From Bog-532 sp963830385 (GTDB taxonomy: Bacteria > Actinomycetota > Actinomycetes > Streptosporangiales > Streptosporangiaceae): DNA of 64,000 nt. Under the pieces are notes generated by a model. That model did not search any database and was not told the origin of the DNA. It saw only the letters and a list, made by a program, of their open reading frames with translations. Below are positions 23,581-31,861 of the stretch, one piece after another. Position 1 is the stretch's first letter; every line of letters begins with the position of its first letter. The DNA lies in assembly GCA_963830385.1 (NCBI GenBank), contig CAWHMD010000002.1, forward strand, positions 1 to 64,000. Direction: 5' to 3'. The translations under genes were made by a program, and so were the position numbers.

Positions 23581-25926
23581 CTACGGCGAGGTCGGGGTGC
23601 CGAGCAGACCGGCCGGGCTGGGTGCGGCGAACTCGATCGTGAGTACGGAACGGGCCCGGCCGGTGCGGCCGAGGGCCGCGTGGGCCGGGCGGTACGGCAC
23701 CCGCTGGGCCTGGACGAAGGTGAGCATCGCGGCCAGGCTGGCGTGGTCCCCGGTCAGCTGGACACTGCGCAGCGGGGTGCCGGCTCCCGCGCCGGGGCCG
23801 GTGCCGCCGAACGAGATCACGGCCAGCCGCTGGCTGGCGCTCAGCGCGGCCAGCACGGCCAGCAGCCGCGAGTCGACCCGGCCGGCCTGGAGCTGGGCGC
23901 GGGCGGGGCCGGGGAGGGTGAGGCGCGGGTTGCGGGCCAGCTGCTGCCCGGCCGCGCGGCGGGCGGTCAGGTCGGCGGCCAGCGCCGCGGTGAACGCGGC
24001 CGCCCCGTCCGGCGCCACCGCCCGCACGTCGACCTGCCGGGTCCCGGTCCCGAAACTGGCCAGCACCTGGGGCGCGTACACGCTGGCGAGCCGGCCGCCG
24101 AACTGAGCGCGGACGGCCGGGGTGGCCACCACCACGTCCGAGCCGAGCGGGTCAGCCGACTCCGGCCGCAGCACCAGCAGATCCGCGGCGGGCACCCCGT
24201 GCGCCTGCAGCACCGCGCACATGGCCGGGTCGCAGGCCACGATGCCGGCCCGGCTGACCTGGCTGCTGACCCAGGACGCGGCCTCGACGCGGGTGGCCGC
24301 CGCGGCGCTGGAGGGGGCGCCCGCGGTGGCGGTGACCGAGGAGGTCAGCCGGTCGGTGGACAGGGCGCCGCTGGCCGCCGCGGTCAGGAAGGCGGTCACC
24401 GCCACCGCCACGGTGGCCACCGCGTACGGCCGGACCCGCCGCCGCAGCCGCCGCAGCCTGGCGTTCTGGCCGGACCGCTGGACCCGGTGCCGGCCCTCGG
24501 CGGTGGACGGCCGTTCCAGCTCGCTGACCCGCAGCAAGTGGTAGCGGGCCTCCCGCTGGGCGTGCTGGTCCTGCGGCCAGGAGGTCAGCCGCCAGCGCCA
24601 GTACTCGGCGGCGCGGTGGTGAGCGTCGGCCACCTCGGCCCCGCGGTCCCCCGCCAGCAGCAGTTCCTGCAGCTCGGTAGCGGTCCACCGGTGCACGGCG
24701 ACGGTCGGCGCGGCCTCCCCGGGGTCGGCGGTCACCAGGCCGGTGGCCCGCGCCTCATCCACCAGACTGGTCAGCTCGGCCGGGCTGTACTGGCCGACCG
24801 GGAGCAGCAGCACGTCCCGGCCGATGGGTGCCCGGTACACCGAGGCCCGCACCAGCAATCGCTGGCCGGCCGGGCTGAGCTGGCCGAACAGCTCAGCCAG
24901 GAGCACGCCGGACACGGCCACGGCGGCCGTCTCGGCGGCCGGGAGCGGCAGCTCGGTGGGCGCGGCCGGGACCAGGCCGCTCAGGCGACCGGCCAGGTCA
25001 GCGAACCTGACCTGGCCGCTGGCCAGCAGCGCGTCCAGGTACTCCATGGCCCGGGGGTGCCCGCCGAGCAGCCGCCAGGCCCGGTCCAGGTCCTGCTCAC
25101 CGAGCCGGCCGAGCGCGGGCAGCGAGGCCGCCAGGTCGATCGCGCCGGCCTGGGACAGCGGCCCCAGCGGCCGGAACCCGATCCGGCGGCTGGCCACCTC
25201 GGGCACCGCGAACCGGTGGCGGCAGGTGATCAGCAGCCGGCCCCGGTGCGGCCGGCCGGCCCAGGACGTCAGCAGCCCGGCCAGTTCCGGGTCGCGGATC
25301 GTGCAGGTCCCGGCCTCCAGCGACAGGTTGTCGTCGAAGTCGTCCAGCACCAGCAGCAACCGCACCCGGCCGAGCACGTGCTCGCGGAGCAGGCTCATCC
25401 GGTTCGGCCAGGGCGTGACGGCCCGGTCCACCGCGGCGACAGCCGACGCGACCGGGCCGCCCCGGTCGGCGGCCAGCGGGTGACGCCGGACGGCGGTGCA
25501 CACCGCGGCCAGGAACGTGTCCGGGGTGACCTCCCCGGTCAGCGACGCGGTGACGCAGCCGGGCTCGAGGTCCGGCAGGCGGGCGGCGATCTGGGTGGCC
25601 AGGACGGACTTGCCGATGCCGCCGACGCCGTGCACCACCATCGCGGCCAGCGCGGACCCGGCCAGCTCGGCCGACCAGCGGCGGCGCTCGGCGGACCGGA
25701 TCGGCAGCGCGGGCACCGGGGACGGCTCGGATTCGGCGCCCTTGGCGTGCCGGCCGTAACCGGCCAGCCGGACCACGTCGGCCGCCGGGCCATCACCGGA
25801 GCCGGCCGCTCCGGAAGATGGCGAGTGAGCGGAATTAGGCAGATTGGTCGGGGTATCGGCATTCGGTGCCGGTTCGCCCGTTAATGCGAAGTTGACTGGC
25901 CGCAAACGGATGAGCTTCCCTGCCAT
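23581..25926 (-). CDS. Membrane-anchored STAND (NB-ARC-like) NTPase with extracytoplasmic domain
   Basis: 781 residues. An N-terminal about 70-residue S/P/A-rich segment leads into a P-loop module with Walker A GVGGIGKS (100-107), Walker B LLLVLDDF (about 189-196), a sensor strand RGRLLITCRHR and the STAND GHP motif (LLGGHPRAMEYL). A winged-helix region (about 345-420) and a short helical part (HHRAAEYWRWRL) follow. A basic stop-transfer segment precedes one membrane helix (501-521). The last 260 residues lie outside the cytoplasm and contain a likely disulfide (CDPAMC, 565-570); I do not recognise that fold. ATG 25926 follows GGGGAGGGG. No known sensor or effector domain is seen. It could be a signalling or stress-sensing ATPase; an immune role is speculative. 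Confidence 0.75.
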   Translation of the reverse strand: MAGKLIRLRPVNFALTGEPAPNADTPTNLPNSAHSPSSGAAGSGDGPAADVVRLAGYGRHAKGAESEPSPVPALPIRSAERRRWSAELAGSALAAMVVHGVGGIGKSVLATQIAARLPDLEPGCVTASLTGEVTPDTFLAAVCTAVRRHPLAADRGGPVASAVAAVDRAVTPWPNRMSLLREHVLGRVRLLLVLDDFDDNLSLEAGTCTIRDPELAGLLTSWAGRPHRGRLLITCRHRFAVPEVASRRIGFRPLGPLSQAGAIDLAASLPALGRLGEQDLDRAWRLLGGHPRAMEYLDALLASGQVRFADLAGRLSGLVPAAPTELPLPAAETAAVAVSGVLLAELFGQLSPAGQRLLVRASVYRAPIGRDVLLLPVGQYSPAELTSLVDEARATGLVTADPGEAAPTVAVHRWTATELQELLLAGDRGAEVADAHHRAAEYWRWRLTSWPQDQHAQREARYHLLRVSELERPSTAEGRHRVQRSGQNARLRRLRRRVRPYAVATVAVAVTAFLTAAASGALSTDRLTSSVTATAGAPSSAAAATRVEAASWVSSQVSRAGIVACDPAMCAVLQAHGVPAADLLVLRPESADPLGSDVVVATPAVRAQFGGRLASVYAPQVLASFGTGTRQVDVRAVAPDGAAAFTAALAADLTARRAAGQQLARNPRLTLPGPARAQLQAGRVDSRLLAVLAALSASQRLAVISFGGTGPGAGAGTPLRSVQLTGDHASLAAMLTFVQAQRVPYRPAHAALGRTGRARSVLTIEFAAPSPAGLLGTPTSP

Positions 25927-26170
25927 ATCAGCCCCTCCCCCACCAACCCAGTCAGTATCGGTCCCACAGTTATATAACACGACCGTTGCACTTATGGGCA
26001 TTTTTCAATTGTTTTGGCGGGGGGCAGAATTCTTTGATTTATACCGAAAGACGCATTTGTCCGATGCCGCCCAGATTGCGCCCGGCTGGACCGATGCCCG
26101 GCGCACGGTTAACGACCTGGGCCGTTGCCCCGGGGCCAGGGCCGAGCGGCCCCGGGCAACGGCCCCCGGT

Positions 26171-26338
26171 TCAGCGGCGCCAGTTCCAGCCGCTACCGAT
26201 CCCGGCGACGTGCAACGCCAGCAAGGCAAGGCCTACGAGCAACAGGCTGGTCGGGTCGAAAACGGCGCTGACCGCCGCCCCGCTGGCATTGATAATGAAC
26301 GCGATAGCAAAAATAATGGCCGCAATAATGGCGAGCAT
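26171..26338 (-). CDS. Small membrane protein (55 residues)
   Basis: MLAIIAAIIFAIAFIINASG is the first helix; a second helix (SLLLVGLALLALHVAGIG) precedes a WNWRR tail. ATG 26338 follows AGGAAG by 6 bp. Similar two-helix peptides occur in actinomycetes, function unknown. It runs toward the STAND gene and is 244 bp upstream of that start. The gap is unusually AT-rich and probably holds the STAND promoter (TTATAT near 25974-25979 on the minus strand). Confidence 0.7.
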   Translation of the reverse strand: MLAIIAAIIFAIAFIINASGAAVSAVFDPTSLLLVGLALLALHVAGIGSGWNWRR

Positions 26339-26731
26339 GGCTGCTTCCTTTCGGTCAGCAGGCACCGTCCGTGCGGCGGCTTTAAAAGCGCAATCGGCCG
26401 GGCGCGGAAGGTCGGTGCCTGTCGTGCTGCCGGGGCGCGAGGACGTGGTGCAAGGGGGCGCGTCCCGGTCAGGCGGCCCGGTTTTACCCGGTAATTTCGT
26501 CACTAATCGGGCACGGAAGGTAATGGTCTGGCCGAGGTGGCGACCGGCCTTTGCCGGGGGTGGAGGGCCATTGCCGGAGTGGGCGCGGGTCGCGGGCGGA
26601 TGGGAGCCGGCCATTGGCGGGCGGGCGGCCGGCTCCTGTGGTCCGGTAATGACCAGCGTAAATACGGGACCGGCGGTATTCGCAGTCCGGTAATGCATTG
26701 AATAGGGGCAGCCGGGCAGAAAGGAGCCGTG
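26339..26731. other. Divergent intergenic region with CCGGTAAT repeats
   Basis: About 390 bp without a convincing gene. CCGGTAAT occurs at 26488-26495, 26643-26650 and 26687-26694. The last two are part of an identical 11-mer (GTCCGGTAATG) 44 bp apart, close to the start of the DUF4097-like gene. These may be regulator sites; no clear -10/-35 pair was identified. Confidence 0.4.
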
Positions 26732-27604
26732 ATGCCGAACAGCTGGTACCGGGTCTGGCAGGGCCGCGGGGCCGCCGGTGGGCCGGGAGTTGGCCAGGCG
26801 GTACCCGGCCGGGCAGGAGCCGGCCGGGCAGGAGTTCGCCGGACGACGGTGCTGCTGGCGGTCGCCGGGCTGGTCGTGGTGGCGCTGGTCGTGACGATCG
26901 TGGCGACCTCGAGTGCGGGCGGGACCGGGCCGGGCAGCCGGGCGGGCGCCGTCACCGGCGCGGACGCGGGCAGCCGGGCGGTCTCGGTCACGACCGGGCC
27001 GGCCGGCACGGTGGACCTGGAGGGGGTACCGGGGCAGCTGACCATCGTCGGCTCCAGCACCGGCCAGATCCGGCTGACCGGGCAGCTGAACTGGAGCGGG
27101 CACGCCCCGTACGCCTCGGTCCGCACCGACCGGACCGGCCGGACCGGCCGCCTGGCCACCGCTCGCACCCTGCACCTGGACTACGTGTGCGCGGCCGGCA
27201 GCCCCTGCACGCAGGACTACCGGCTCAGCGTGCCGGCCGGGACCGCGGTGGTGCTCAGCCAGCCGTCCGGCCACGTGATCATCAGCGGGCTGGCCGGGGC
27301 GCTGCACATCATCGCGGCCAGCGTCGACGTCAGCGCCACCGGCCTGCGGTCCCCGGTACTGGACGCCAGCATCACCTCGGGGCACGTGGCGGCCGCCTTC
27401 GCCCGGGCGCCACGGCAGCTCAGCGTGGCCCTGACGTCCGCCCAGGCCACCGTGCGGCTACCCGGCGCCAGCCCCGGCTACCAGGTCAGCCAGCAGGTGG
27501 CGTCGGGCTACGTGCACGTCGGGGTGGCCCAGGCGGCCAGTTCCCCGTACCAGGTGCACGCCCAGATCACGTCCGGTGAGCTGGAGCTGCTCAGCTCGGG
27601 CTGA
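26732..27604 (+). CDS. Membrane-anchored DUF4097-like beta-helical protein
   Basis: 290 residues. After a basic cytoplasmic start there is one helix (TTVLLAVAGLVVVALVVTIV, about residues 40-60). The extracytoplasmic part consists of short beta repeats (VDLEGVPGQLTIVGSSTGQI, SGHVIISGLAGALHIIAASV, ITSGHVAAAFARAP), as in the DUF4097 putative-adhesin family. One Cys pair (CAAGSPC) may form a disulfide. ATG 26732 follows AAAGGAG by 5 bp; GTG 26729 is the alternative. It ends 14 bp into the convergent cupin gene. Ligand unknown. Confidence 0.7.
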   Translation: MPNSWYRVWQGRGAAGGPGVGQAVPGRAGAGRAGVRRTTVLLAVAGLVVVALVVTIVATSSAGGTGPGSRAGAVTGADAGSRAVSVTTGPAGTVDLEGVPGQLTIVGSSTGQIRLTGQLNWSGHAPYASVRTDRTGRTGRLATARTLHLDYVCAAGSPCTQDYRLSVPAGTAVVLSQPSGHVIISGLAGALHIIAASVDVSATGLRSPVLDASITSGHVAAAFARAPRQLSVALTSAQATVRLPGASPGYQVSQQVASGYVHVGVAQAASSPYQVHAQITSGELELLSSG

Positions 27605-27971
27605 GCGGCCGGCCGGTGGCGGCGATGTGCTGGTCGAGCTGGGCGGGCCCGGTCACGACGAGGGCCCGGGCGGGCACCTGGCTGGTCACCGTGAACCCGT
27701 GCGGGACGTCACGGGGCACGAACACGAAGCAGCCGGGGACCACCGTCCACCGCTCGTGCCCGCAGAACGCGGCCAGCTCCCCGGCCAGCAGCAGGAACAT
27801 CTCGTCCTCGCCCGCGTGGACGTGGGTGTACACCGAGTGACCGGGCGGGAACACCATCTCCATCACGGCCAGCTGCCCGCCGGTGTCCTGGCCGGAGGCC
27901 TTCATGACCACCTCGGAGCCGTCGAAGTCATACGCCGCCCCCTGGAACGGGCTCAGCATGTAACCGGCCAC
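27591..27971 (-). CDS. Cupin-domain protein
   Basis: 126 residues forming a single cupin barrel. The metal-binding motif 1 is HVHAGEDEMFLLLAGELAAF and motif 2 is PGCFVFVPRDVPHGF. The histidines and glutamate for a metal are present. Actinobacterial single-domain cupins include dioxygenases, isomerases and non-enzymatic sensors, and the role here is unknown. GTG 27971 is chosen because GGGAGG lies at the correct distance. It follows the amidotransferase gene by 24 bp on the same strand. Confidence 0.82.
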   Translation of the reverse strand: MAGYMLSPFQGAAYDFDGSEVVMKASGQDTGGQLAVMEMVFPPGHSVYTHVHAGEDEMFLLLAGELAAFCGHERWTVVPGCFVFVPRDVPHGFTVTSQVPARALVVTGPAQLDQHIAATGRPLSPS

Positions 27972-27995
27972 TGCGGCCACCTCCCACGGGGCTGA

Positions 27996-28862
27996 TCACG
28001 CTGGATGTTGCGACGCGGCCGCCGCCGCGTCCAGGTCGTTCAGGCGTAGCAGATGACGGGGGTCCGCAGGGAACGGGGTGCTGAACTCCAGCTGCAGGCC
28101 GGGCCCGACGTGCAGCAGCTCGCCCGGCTGGAGCAGCCGCCAGGCCGGGTCGTCGTCCATCCGCTCGGTGGCGACGACCACCGATGGCTGCCGGGCCAGC
28201 TGCGCCGACCGGGTGTTGATGCGGCCGCTGGTGGCGGCCAGCGGCCGGCCGCCCCCGGTGCCGCCGGCCGGGCGGTCCAGCACGTAGAGCTCGTGGGTGG
28301 CGGGGTACCGCAGCGCCCACAGGTCGGTGGCGGTGGCCAGCACCAGGTTGACTGCGTAGACCGGCAGCCGGGCGGCGATCCAGCCGATCGCGCTGACCAG
28401 GCCCTCGCCCACGTCTCCGCCGAGCCGCCGGGTCTCCCCGGTGATCAGCGCGAACACCCGCTCGCTGTCGGTCTGCCCGGCGACCAGGCCGGCCGTGCCC
28501 AGCTCGGCCAGGCGCCGGTCCAGCTGGTCCAGGCCCTGCACCACGCCGTTGTGGGCGAACAGCCGGTCGTCCTGCAGGAACGGGTGGGTGTTGGCGACCG
28601 TGTGCGCGCCGGTGCTGGCGTAGCGGACGTGGGCCACGAACGTGGTGCCCCGCAGGTGCCGGGCGGTCCGCGCGAACTCGGTGTCCTGCCAGGCGGCGAT
28701 GGGCTGTTTATCGACCCGGGGCCGGCCGTCGGAGCCGAAGGCGCCGATCCCGGCGCCGTCCGGGTTGCGGTGGCTCTGGGCGGTGAGGCTGTCCGGCGCT
28801 TCCAGCAGCCAGAACTCCGCATCGGTCACGCCGCCCGCGTGCAGGCCGAACAACCGGCACAT
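27996..28862 (-). CDS. Class II glutamine amidotransferase (YafJ/EgtC-like)
   Basis: 288 residues with an N-terminal nucleophile fold. Processing of Met1 would expose Cys2 (MCRLFGLHAGG). Glutamine-binding residues follow in NPDGAGIGAFG, THPFLQDDRLFAHNGVVQGL and TDSERVF. No synthetase domain is attached, so it is a stand-alone amidohydrolase of the YafJ type. EgtC, which cleaves the gamma-glutamyl group in ergothioneine synthesis, is a relative, but no other egt gene is nearby. ATG 28862 follows GGAGGTG. Confidence 0.82.
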   Translation of the reverse strand: MCRLFGLHAGGVTDAEFWLLEAPDSLTAQSHRNPDGAGIGAFGSDGRPRVDKQPIAAWQDTEFARTARHLRGTTFVAHVRYASTGAHTVANTHPFLQDDRLFAHNGVVQGLDQLDRRLAELGTAGLVAGQTDSERVFALITGETRRLGGDVGEGLVSAIGWIAARLPVYAVNLVLATATDLWALRYPATHELYVLDRPAGGTGGGRPLAATSGRINTRSAQLARQPSVVVATERMDDDPAWRLLQPGELLHVGPGLQLEFSTPFPADPRHLLRLNDLDAAAAASQHPA

Positions 28863-29005
28863 CAGGGCACCACCTCCGGCCATCCGGCCACGCCGGTCAC
28901 GGGTAACCGGTGCGGCAGCGAGCATAATGTCTCCTGCGCTAGTCTCCCCTGGCTAGCCCGCCGGCAGGCGGCATTGGGCAAAGGACAGGAACGGAGGCGC
29001 CAGCG

Positions 29006-29359
29006 GTGTTCGAGGCCGATGACATTCGGGAGTGGCGCGGCCACAACGTGGTCGACGACTCAGGTTCGAAGATCGGCGACCTCGAGGCGCTGTACGTCGA
29101 CACCCGGACCGACGAGTACGTGTTCGCCACGGTCAAGGTGGGGCTGCTGTCGCGGCAACGGCTGGTGTTCGTGCCGGTCGCCGGCGCCACCGTCGGCCCG
29201 GGCTACCTCAAGGTCAGCTTCGCCAAGAAGCTCGTCCGGGACGCGCCGTCGATCGACACCGACGGCGAGCTGCTGGCCACCGACGAGCCGGCCGTGTTCC
29301 GGCACTATGAGCTGCCGTACGAAGCGGGCGAGTCCGAACGCCTGCTCGCACGGCGGTAG
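29006..29359 (+). CDS. PRC-barrel domain protein
   Basis: 117 residues with a PRC-barrel: WRGHNVVDDSGSKIGDLEAL, YVDTRTDEYVFATVKVGLL, then LVFVPVAGATVGPGYLKVSF. These domains occur in RimM, photosynthetic reaction centres and many small stress-related actinobacterial proteins. GTG 29006 follows GGAGG by about 7 bp. A small hydrophobic protein gene follows 29 bp later, so they may form an operon. Confidence 0.85.
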   Translation: MFEADDIREWRGHNVVDDSGSKIGDLEALYVDTRTDEYVFATVKVGLLSRQRLVFVPVAGATVGPGYLKVSFAKKLVRDAPSIDTDGELLATDEPAVFRHYELPYEAGESERLLARR

Positions 29360-29388
29360 CCTGGGGCTAAGCGGGGAAGGACGTAGGC

Positions 29389-29559
29389 ATGGCGCTGTTC
29401 CTGTTCATCATCATCATCGCGATCGTGCTGGGGATCCTCGGCGTCGTGCTCAAGGGCCTGTTCTGGCTGCTGATCATCGGCATCGTGATCTTCCTGCTCA
29501 ACCTGCTGTTCGGCGGCATCCGCTACGGCCGGCGCCGTGGCAGCCGCGTGCCTCGTTAG
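29389..29559 (+). CDS. Small hydrophobic membrane protein (56 residues)
   Basis: ATG 29389 to TAG 29559. The sequence starts MALFLFIIIIAIVLGILGVV, has a second helix (FWLLIIGIVIFLLNLLFGGI) and ends in a basic RYGRRRGSRVPR tail. AAGGA lies 6 bp before the start. Two-helix topology with the basic tail in the cytoplasm is likely. Function unknown. Confidence 0.7.
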   Translation: MALFLFIIIIAIVLGILGVVLKGLFWLLIIGIVIFLLNLLFGGIRYGRRRGSRVPR

Positions 29560-30437
29560 GCAGCCGCGGTCAGCAGCGCCCGCTGGTGCGTCACGCACCA
29601 GCGGCGGGCGCGGATCATCGTGCCGCCGTTCTCGTTCCACGAGTCGATGAACCCGGCGTGCCCGGCCCGCACGCCCTTGGTGATGATCGCGCAGTCCCAG
29701 TCGTGGTTGGCCACGATCGTCTCGGCCACCTCGGTGCGCTCGGCGGCGGCCAGCCCGTAGGCGTCCAGCAGCAGCCGGAACCGGGACAGCGCCCGGCCCT
29801 GGCGGTCGTCGGTGACGTCATCCTCGTCCCGCAGCGGGCACCAGTAGCGGGCGGCGGCGGCGAGGTCCCAGCAGGCGCTGCCCGGCCCGGCCAGATCGAA
29901 GTCGATCAGCGCCACCGCCTGCCCGCCGCGGAAGATGAAGTTGGCCGGATAGACGTCGTTGTGGCTGACCAGGCTGGTGCGGTAGCGGGCGGGGATGGGC
30001 CCCGGCCAGCGGTAACCGGCCGGGTTGAACGAGGCCACCGCCTGGTGGTAGCGGCGCAGCAGCCCGGCCACGCTGGCCAGCGCCGCCTCGGTCAGCGTCT
30101 CCTCCGGCAGCGGTGCGGTTGCCGCCCGGCCCTCGATGTAGGTCAGTGTGTCGGTGCTGGCATCGGCGCCAAGCAGCCGGGGGGCACCCTCGAAGCCGAC
30201 CGCGGCCAGGTGCGCGAGCAGGGCGTGGGTCGCGGCCCGGCAGGGCGGGGCCGGCCGCCGGACGGTCTGGCCCACCCGGAAGACCAGGCCGCGGTTGGCG
30301 GTCCCGCCGGTCAGTGGTCTCGGGGTCCCGTCGGCGGCGGGCCCGGGGTCACCCGGCGGCGTGCACGGGCGGACGATCGTGGGGACCGGCCTCCTCGAGG
30401 AGGGCGCGGGCGAGACTGGTGTGAGTGACCAGGCCAT
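29556..30437 (-). CDS. APH-family phosphotransferase
   Basis: This protein of up to 293 residues has an aminoglycoside-phosphotransferase-type kinase fold. The catalytic loop is LVSHNDVYPANFIF and the metal-binding motif is ALIDFDLAGPG. The first about 40 residues of the frame overlap the SorC-type gene and do not look like this family; homology starts around LTGGTANRGLVFRVG (near 30314). No ATG/GTG occurs there, so a CTG start or the long overlapping ATG at 30437 must be used. The natural substrate could be a sugar, choline or an antibiotic. Confidence 0.78.
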   Translation of the reverse strand: MAWSLTPVSPAPSSRRPVPTIVRPCTPPGDPGPAADGTPRPLTGGTANRGLVFRVGQTVRRPAPPCRAATHALLAHLAAVGFEGAPRLLGADASTDTLTYIEGRAATAPLPEETLTEAALASVAGLLRRYHQAVASFNPAGYRWPGPIPARYRTSLVSHNDVYPANFIFRGGQAVALIDFDLAGPGSACWDLAAAARYWCPLRDEDDVTDDRQGRALSRFRLLLDAYGLAAAERTEVAETIVANHDWDCAIITKGVRAGHAGFIDSWNENGGTMIRARRWCVTHQRALLTAAA

Positions 30438-31350
30438 TGATGACCTTCCCTCGGAGAACGGACAGCACCGATGAGCACTTGCCGGTGCCGTAGGCCACGG
30501 CGAGCACGTTCGGGATCGAGGCGAGCACCGGCCCCGGCGTGACGATCATCCGGCTGTCGAGCGGGGTGGCCAGCGGCGCGCCGCTGACGTCGAAGAACGC
30601 TCCGCCGATGTCGGTGTGGACGCCGATCTCGGCCATGTCGTCGCGCTCGGCGGGGGTGAGCGCGTCGTAGATGGTGGACAGCCCAGGCTGCCACGCCCCG
30701 ACGCTCAGCATCGCGATCGTCACGGAGGGGACCAGCGCGAAGGCGTCGGCGACGTCGGGCTGACGGCGGATCGCGGCCGCGGTCTCCGGGTCGGCCACGA
30801 TCATCGGCGCGTAGAAGACGTGCGCCCGGCCGCCGCCGACCCGGGCCACCCCGCGTACCAGGTCCAGCAGGTCGCTGCCGTCGGGCTGCGGGACGGCCCC
30901 GGTGAGCTGGACGATCGGGCAGGGCGGGAACCGGGTCAGCGCGGCCGTCAGCCCGCTCAGCGCCCGCGCCCAGGCCATGCCGAGCACGTCGTCGGGGGTG
31001 ATGATGTCCATCAGCGCCTGCCCGGCGGCCTCCCCGAGCCGCTGCCGGAGGGCGGGGACGTCGTCATCGGTCAGGCTGAACACGAACGCGTGCCGCAGCC
31101 CGAACACCGAGCACAGCTCGGCCGACAGGCCCGCGTCGAGGATGCCGCCGGGCAGCCCGATCTCGATCCGGACCATGCCGCTCTCACGGGCCGCGTCCAG
31201 CAACCGGGCGACCCGGAACCGGCTGATGCCGAGCCGGTCCGCGATGTCGACCTTGGACAGCCCCTCGAGATAGAACTGTCGGGCGGCGCGGGCCGCCATC
31301 ACCACCTCGGACGGCCGGTCGACGGACAGTCCAGGCATGTTGCGCCCCAT
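30349..31350 (-). CDS. SorC/DeoR-type sugar-responsive regulator
   Basis: 333 residues. The N-terminal helix-turn-helix is GLSKVDIADRLGISRFRVAR. The rest is the SorC effector-binding domain, related to GlcN6P-isomerase folds (DDVLGMAWARALSGLTAAL, QLTGAVPQPDGSDLLDLVRG, TDIGGAFFDVSGAPL). It would sense a phosphorylated sugar. No sugar operon adjoins it; the APH-type kinase downstream overlaps its end by 89 bp. An inverted sequence GCGCTCGTTTGAGCG lies about 15 bp before the start and may be its own site. Confidence 0.87.
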   Translation of the reverse strand: MGRNMPGLSVDRPSEVVMAARAARQFYLEGLSKVDIADRLGISRFRVARLLDAARESGMVRIEIGLPGGILDAGLSAELCSVFGLRHAFVFSLTDDDVPALRQRLGEAAGQALMDIITPDDVLGMAWARALSGLTAALTRFPPCPIVQLTGAVPQPDGSDLLDLVRGVARVGGGRAHVFYAPMIVADPETAAAIRRQPDVADAFALVPSVTIAMLSVGAWQPGLSTIYDALTPAERDDMAEIGVHTDIGGAFFDVSGAPLATPLDSRMIVTPGPVLASIPNVLAVAYGTGKCSSVLSVLRGKVINGLVTHTSLARALLEEAGPHDRPPVHAAG

Positions 31351-31480
31351 TCACCGATGGTAACGGGCGCTCGTTTGAGCGTCCAGTACTCAGTCTGGCA
31401 TGGGACCTGCGTTTTTGTCCGGGGCGGATGGCGGGTACGAGGTGACCTGGGCCGGCAACCGGGCCAGGGGCGATGCCCGT

Positions 31481-31750
31481 CTACTCGGCGTCGGCGCCCT
31501 CGGCCAGTACCGCGGCGACGAGGTCCCGCAGCGGCCCGACCAGCCCGCGCTCGGCGACCTCGATGGAGTGCTTACCGTCGCTGACCTGGTACACCGGCCG
31601 CCCGGGGTCCGGGTTGTAGGGGGGTGGCAGTTCCAGGTTGGCCCGTTCCACCAGCTCGCGCCAGCGGTCGGCGTCGGCGCGCTCCTCCAGCTGCACACTC
31701 GCGCGGCGGATGCTCCCGTCGCCGAGGATGCGCGTCACCTCGATGTTCAT
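31481..31750 (-). CDS. Emfourin-like (protealysin inhibitor family) protein
   Basis: 89 residues. It has the layout of the emfourin/protealysin-inhibitor family: an N-terminal strand NIEVTRILGDGSIRRASVQL, a helix DADRWRELVERANLELPPPY and a C-terminal HSIEVAERGLVGPLRDLVAA. In the known pair, emfourin blocks a thermolysin-like M4 peptidase. No M4 peptidase is encoded in this window, so the partner is elsewhere or the protein has another role. ATG 31750 is used. Confidence 0.65.
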   Translation of the reverse strand: MNIEVTRILGDGSIRRASVQLEERADADRWRELVERANLELPPPYNPDPGRPVYQVSDGKHSIEVAERGLVGPLRDLVAAVLAEGADAE

Positions 31751-31810
31751 CGTTTTAGTCTGTCCGAAATCCGGCACCCTGACACCTCCCGGGCAGCAAT
31801 AGATCACCAG

Positions 31811-31835
31811 ATCCCCGTAATCCAGGGTTAGAAAC
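31811..31835 (-). promoter_or_regulatory. SigB/F-like promoter candidate
   Basis: On the minus strand, GTTT (31835-31832), 15 bp, then GGGGAT (31816-31811) matches GTTT-N14-16-GGGTAT with one mismatch. It lies about 60 bp before the emfourin-like gene. Confidence 0.4.
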
Positions 31836-31861
31836 CGATCGCACGGGGCAATCGACCCGGC

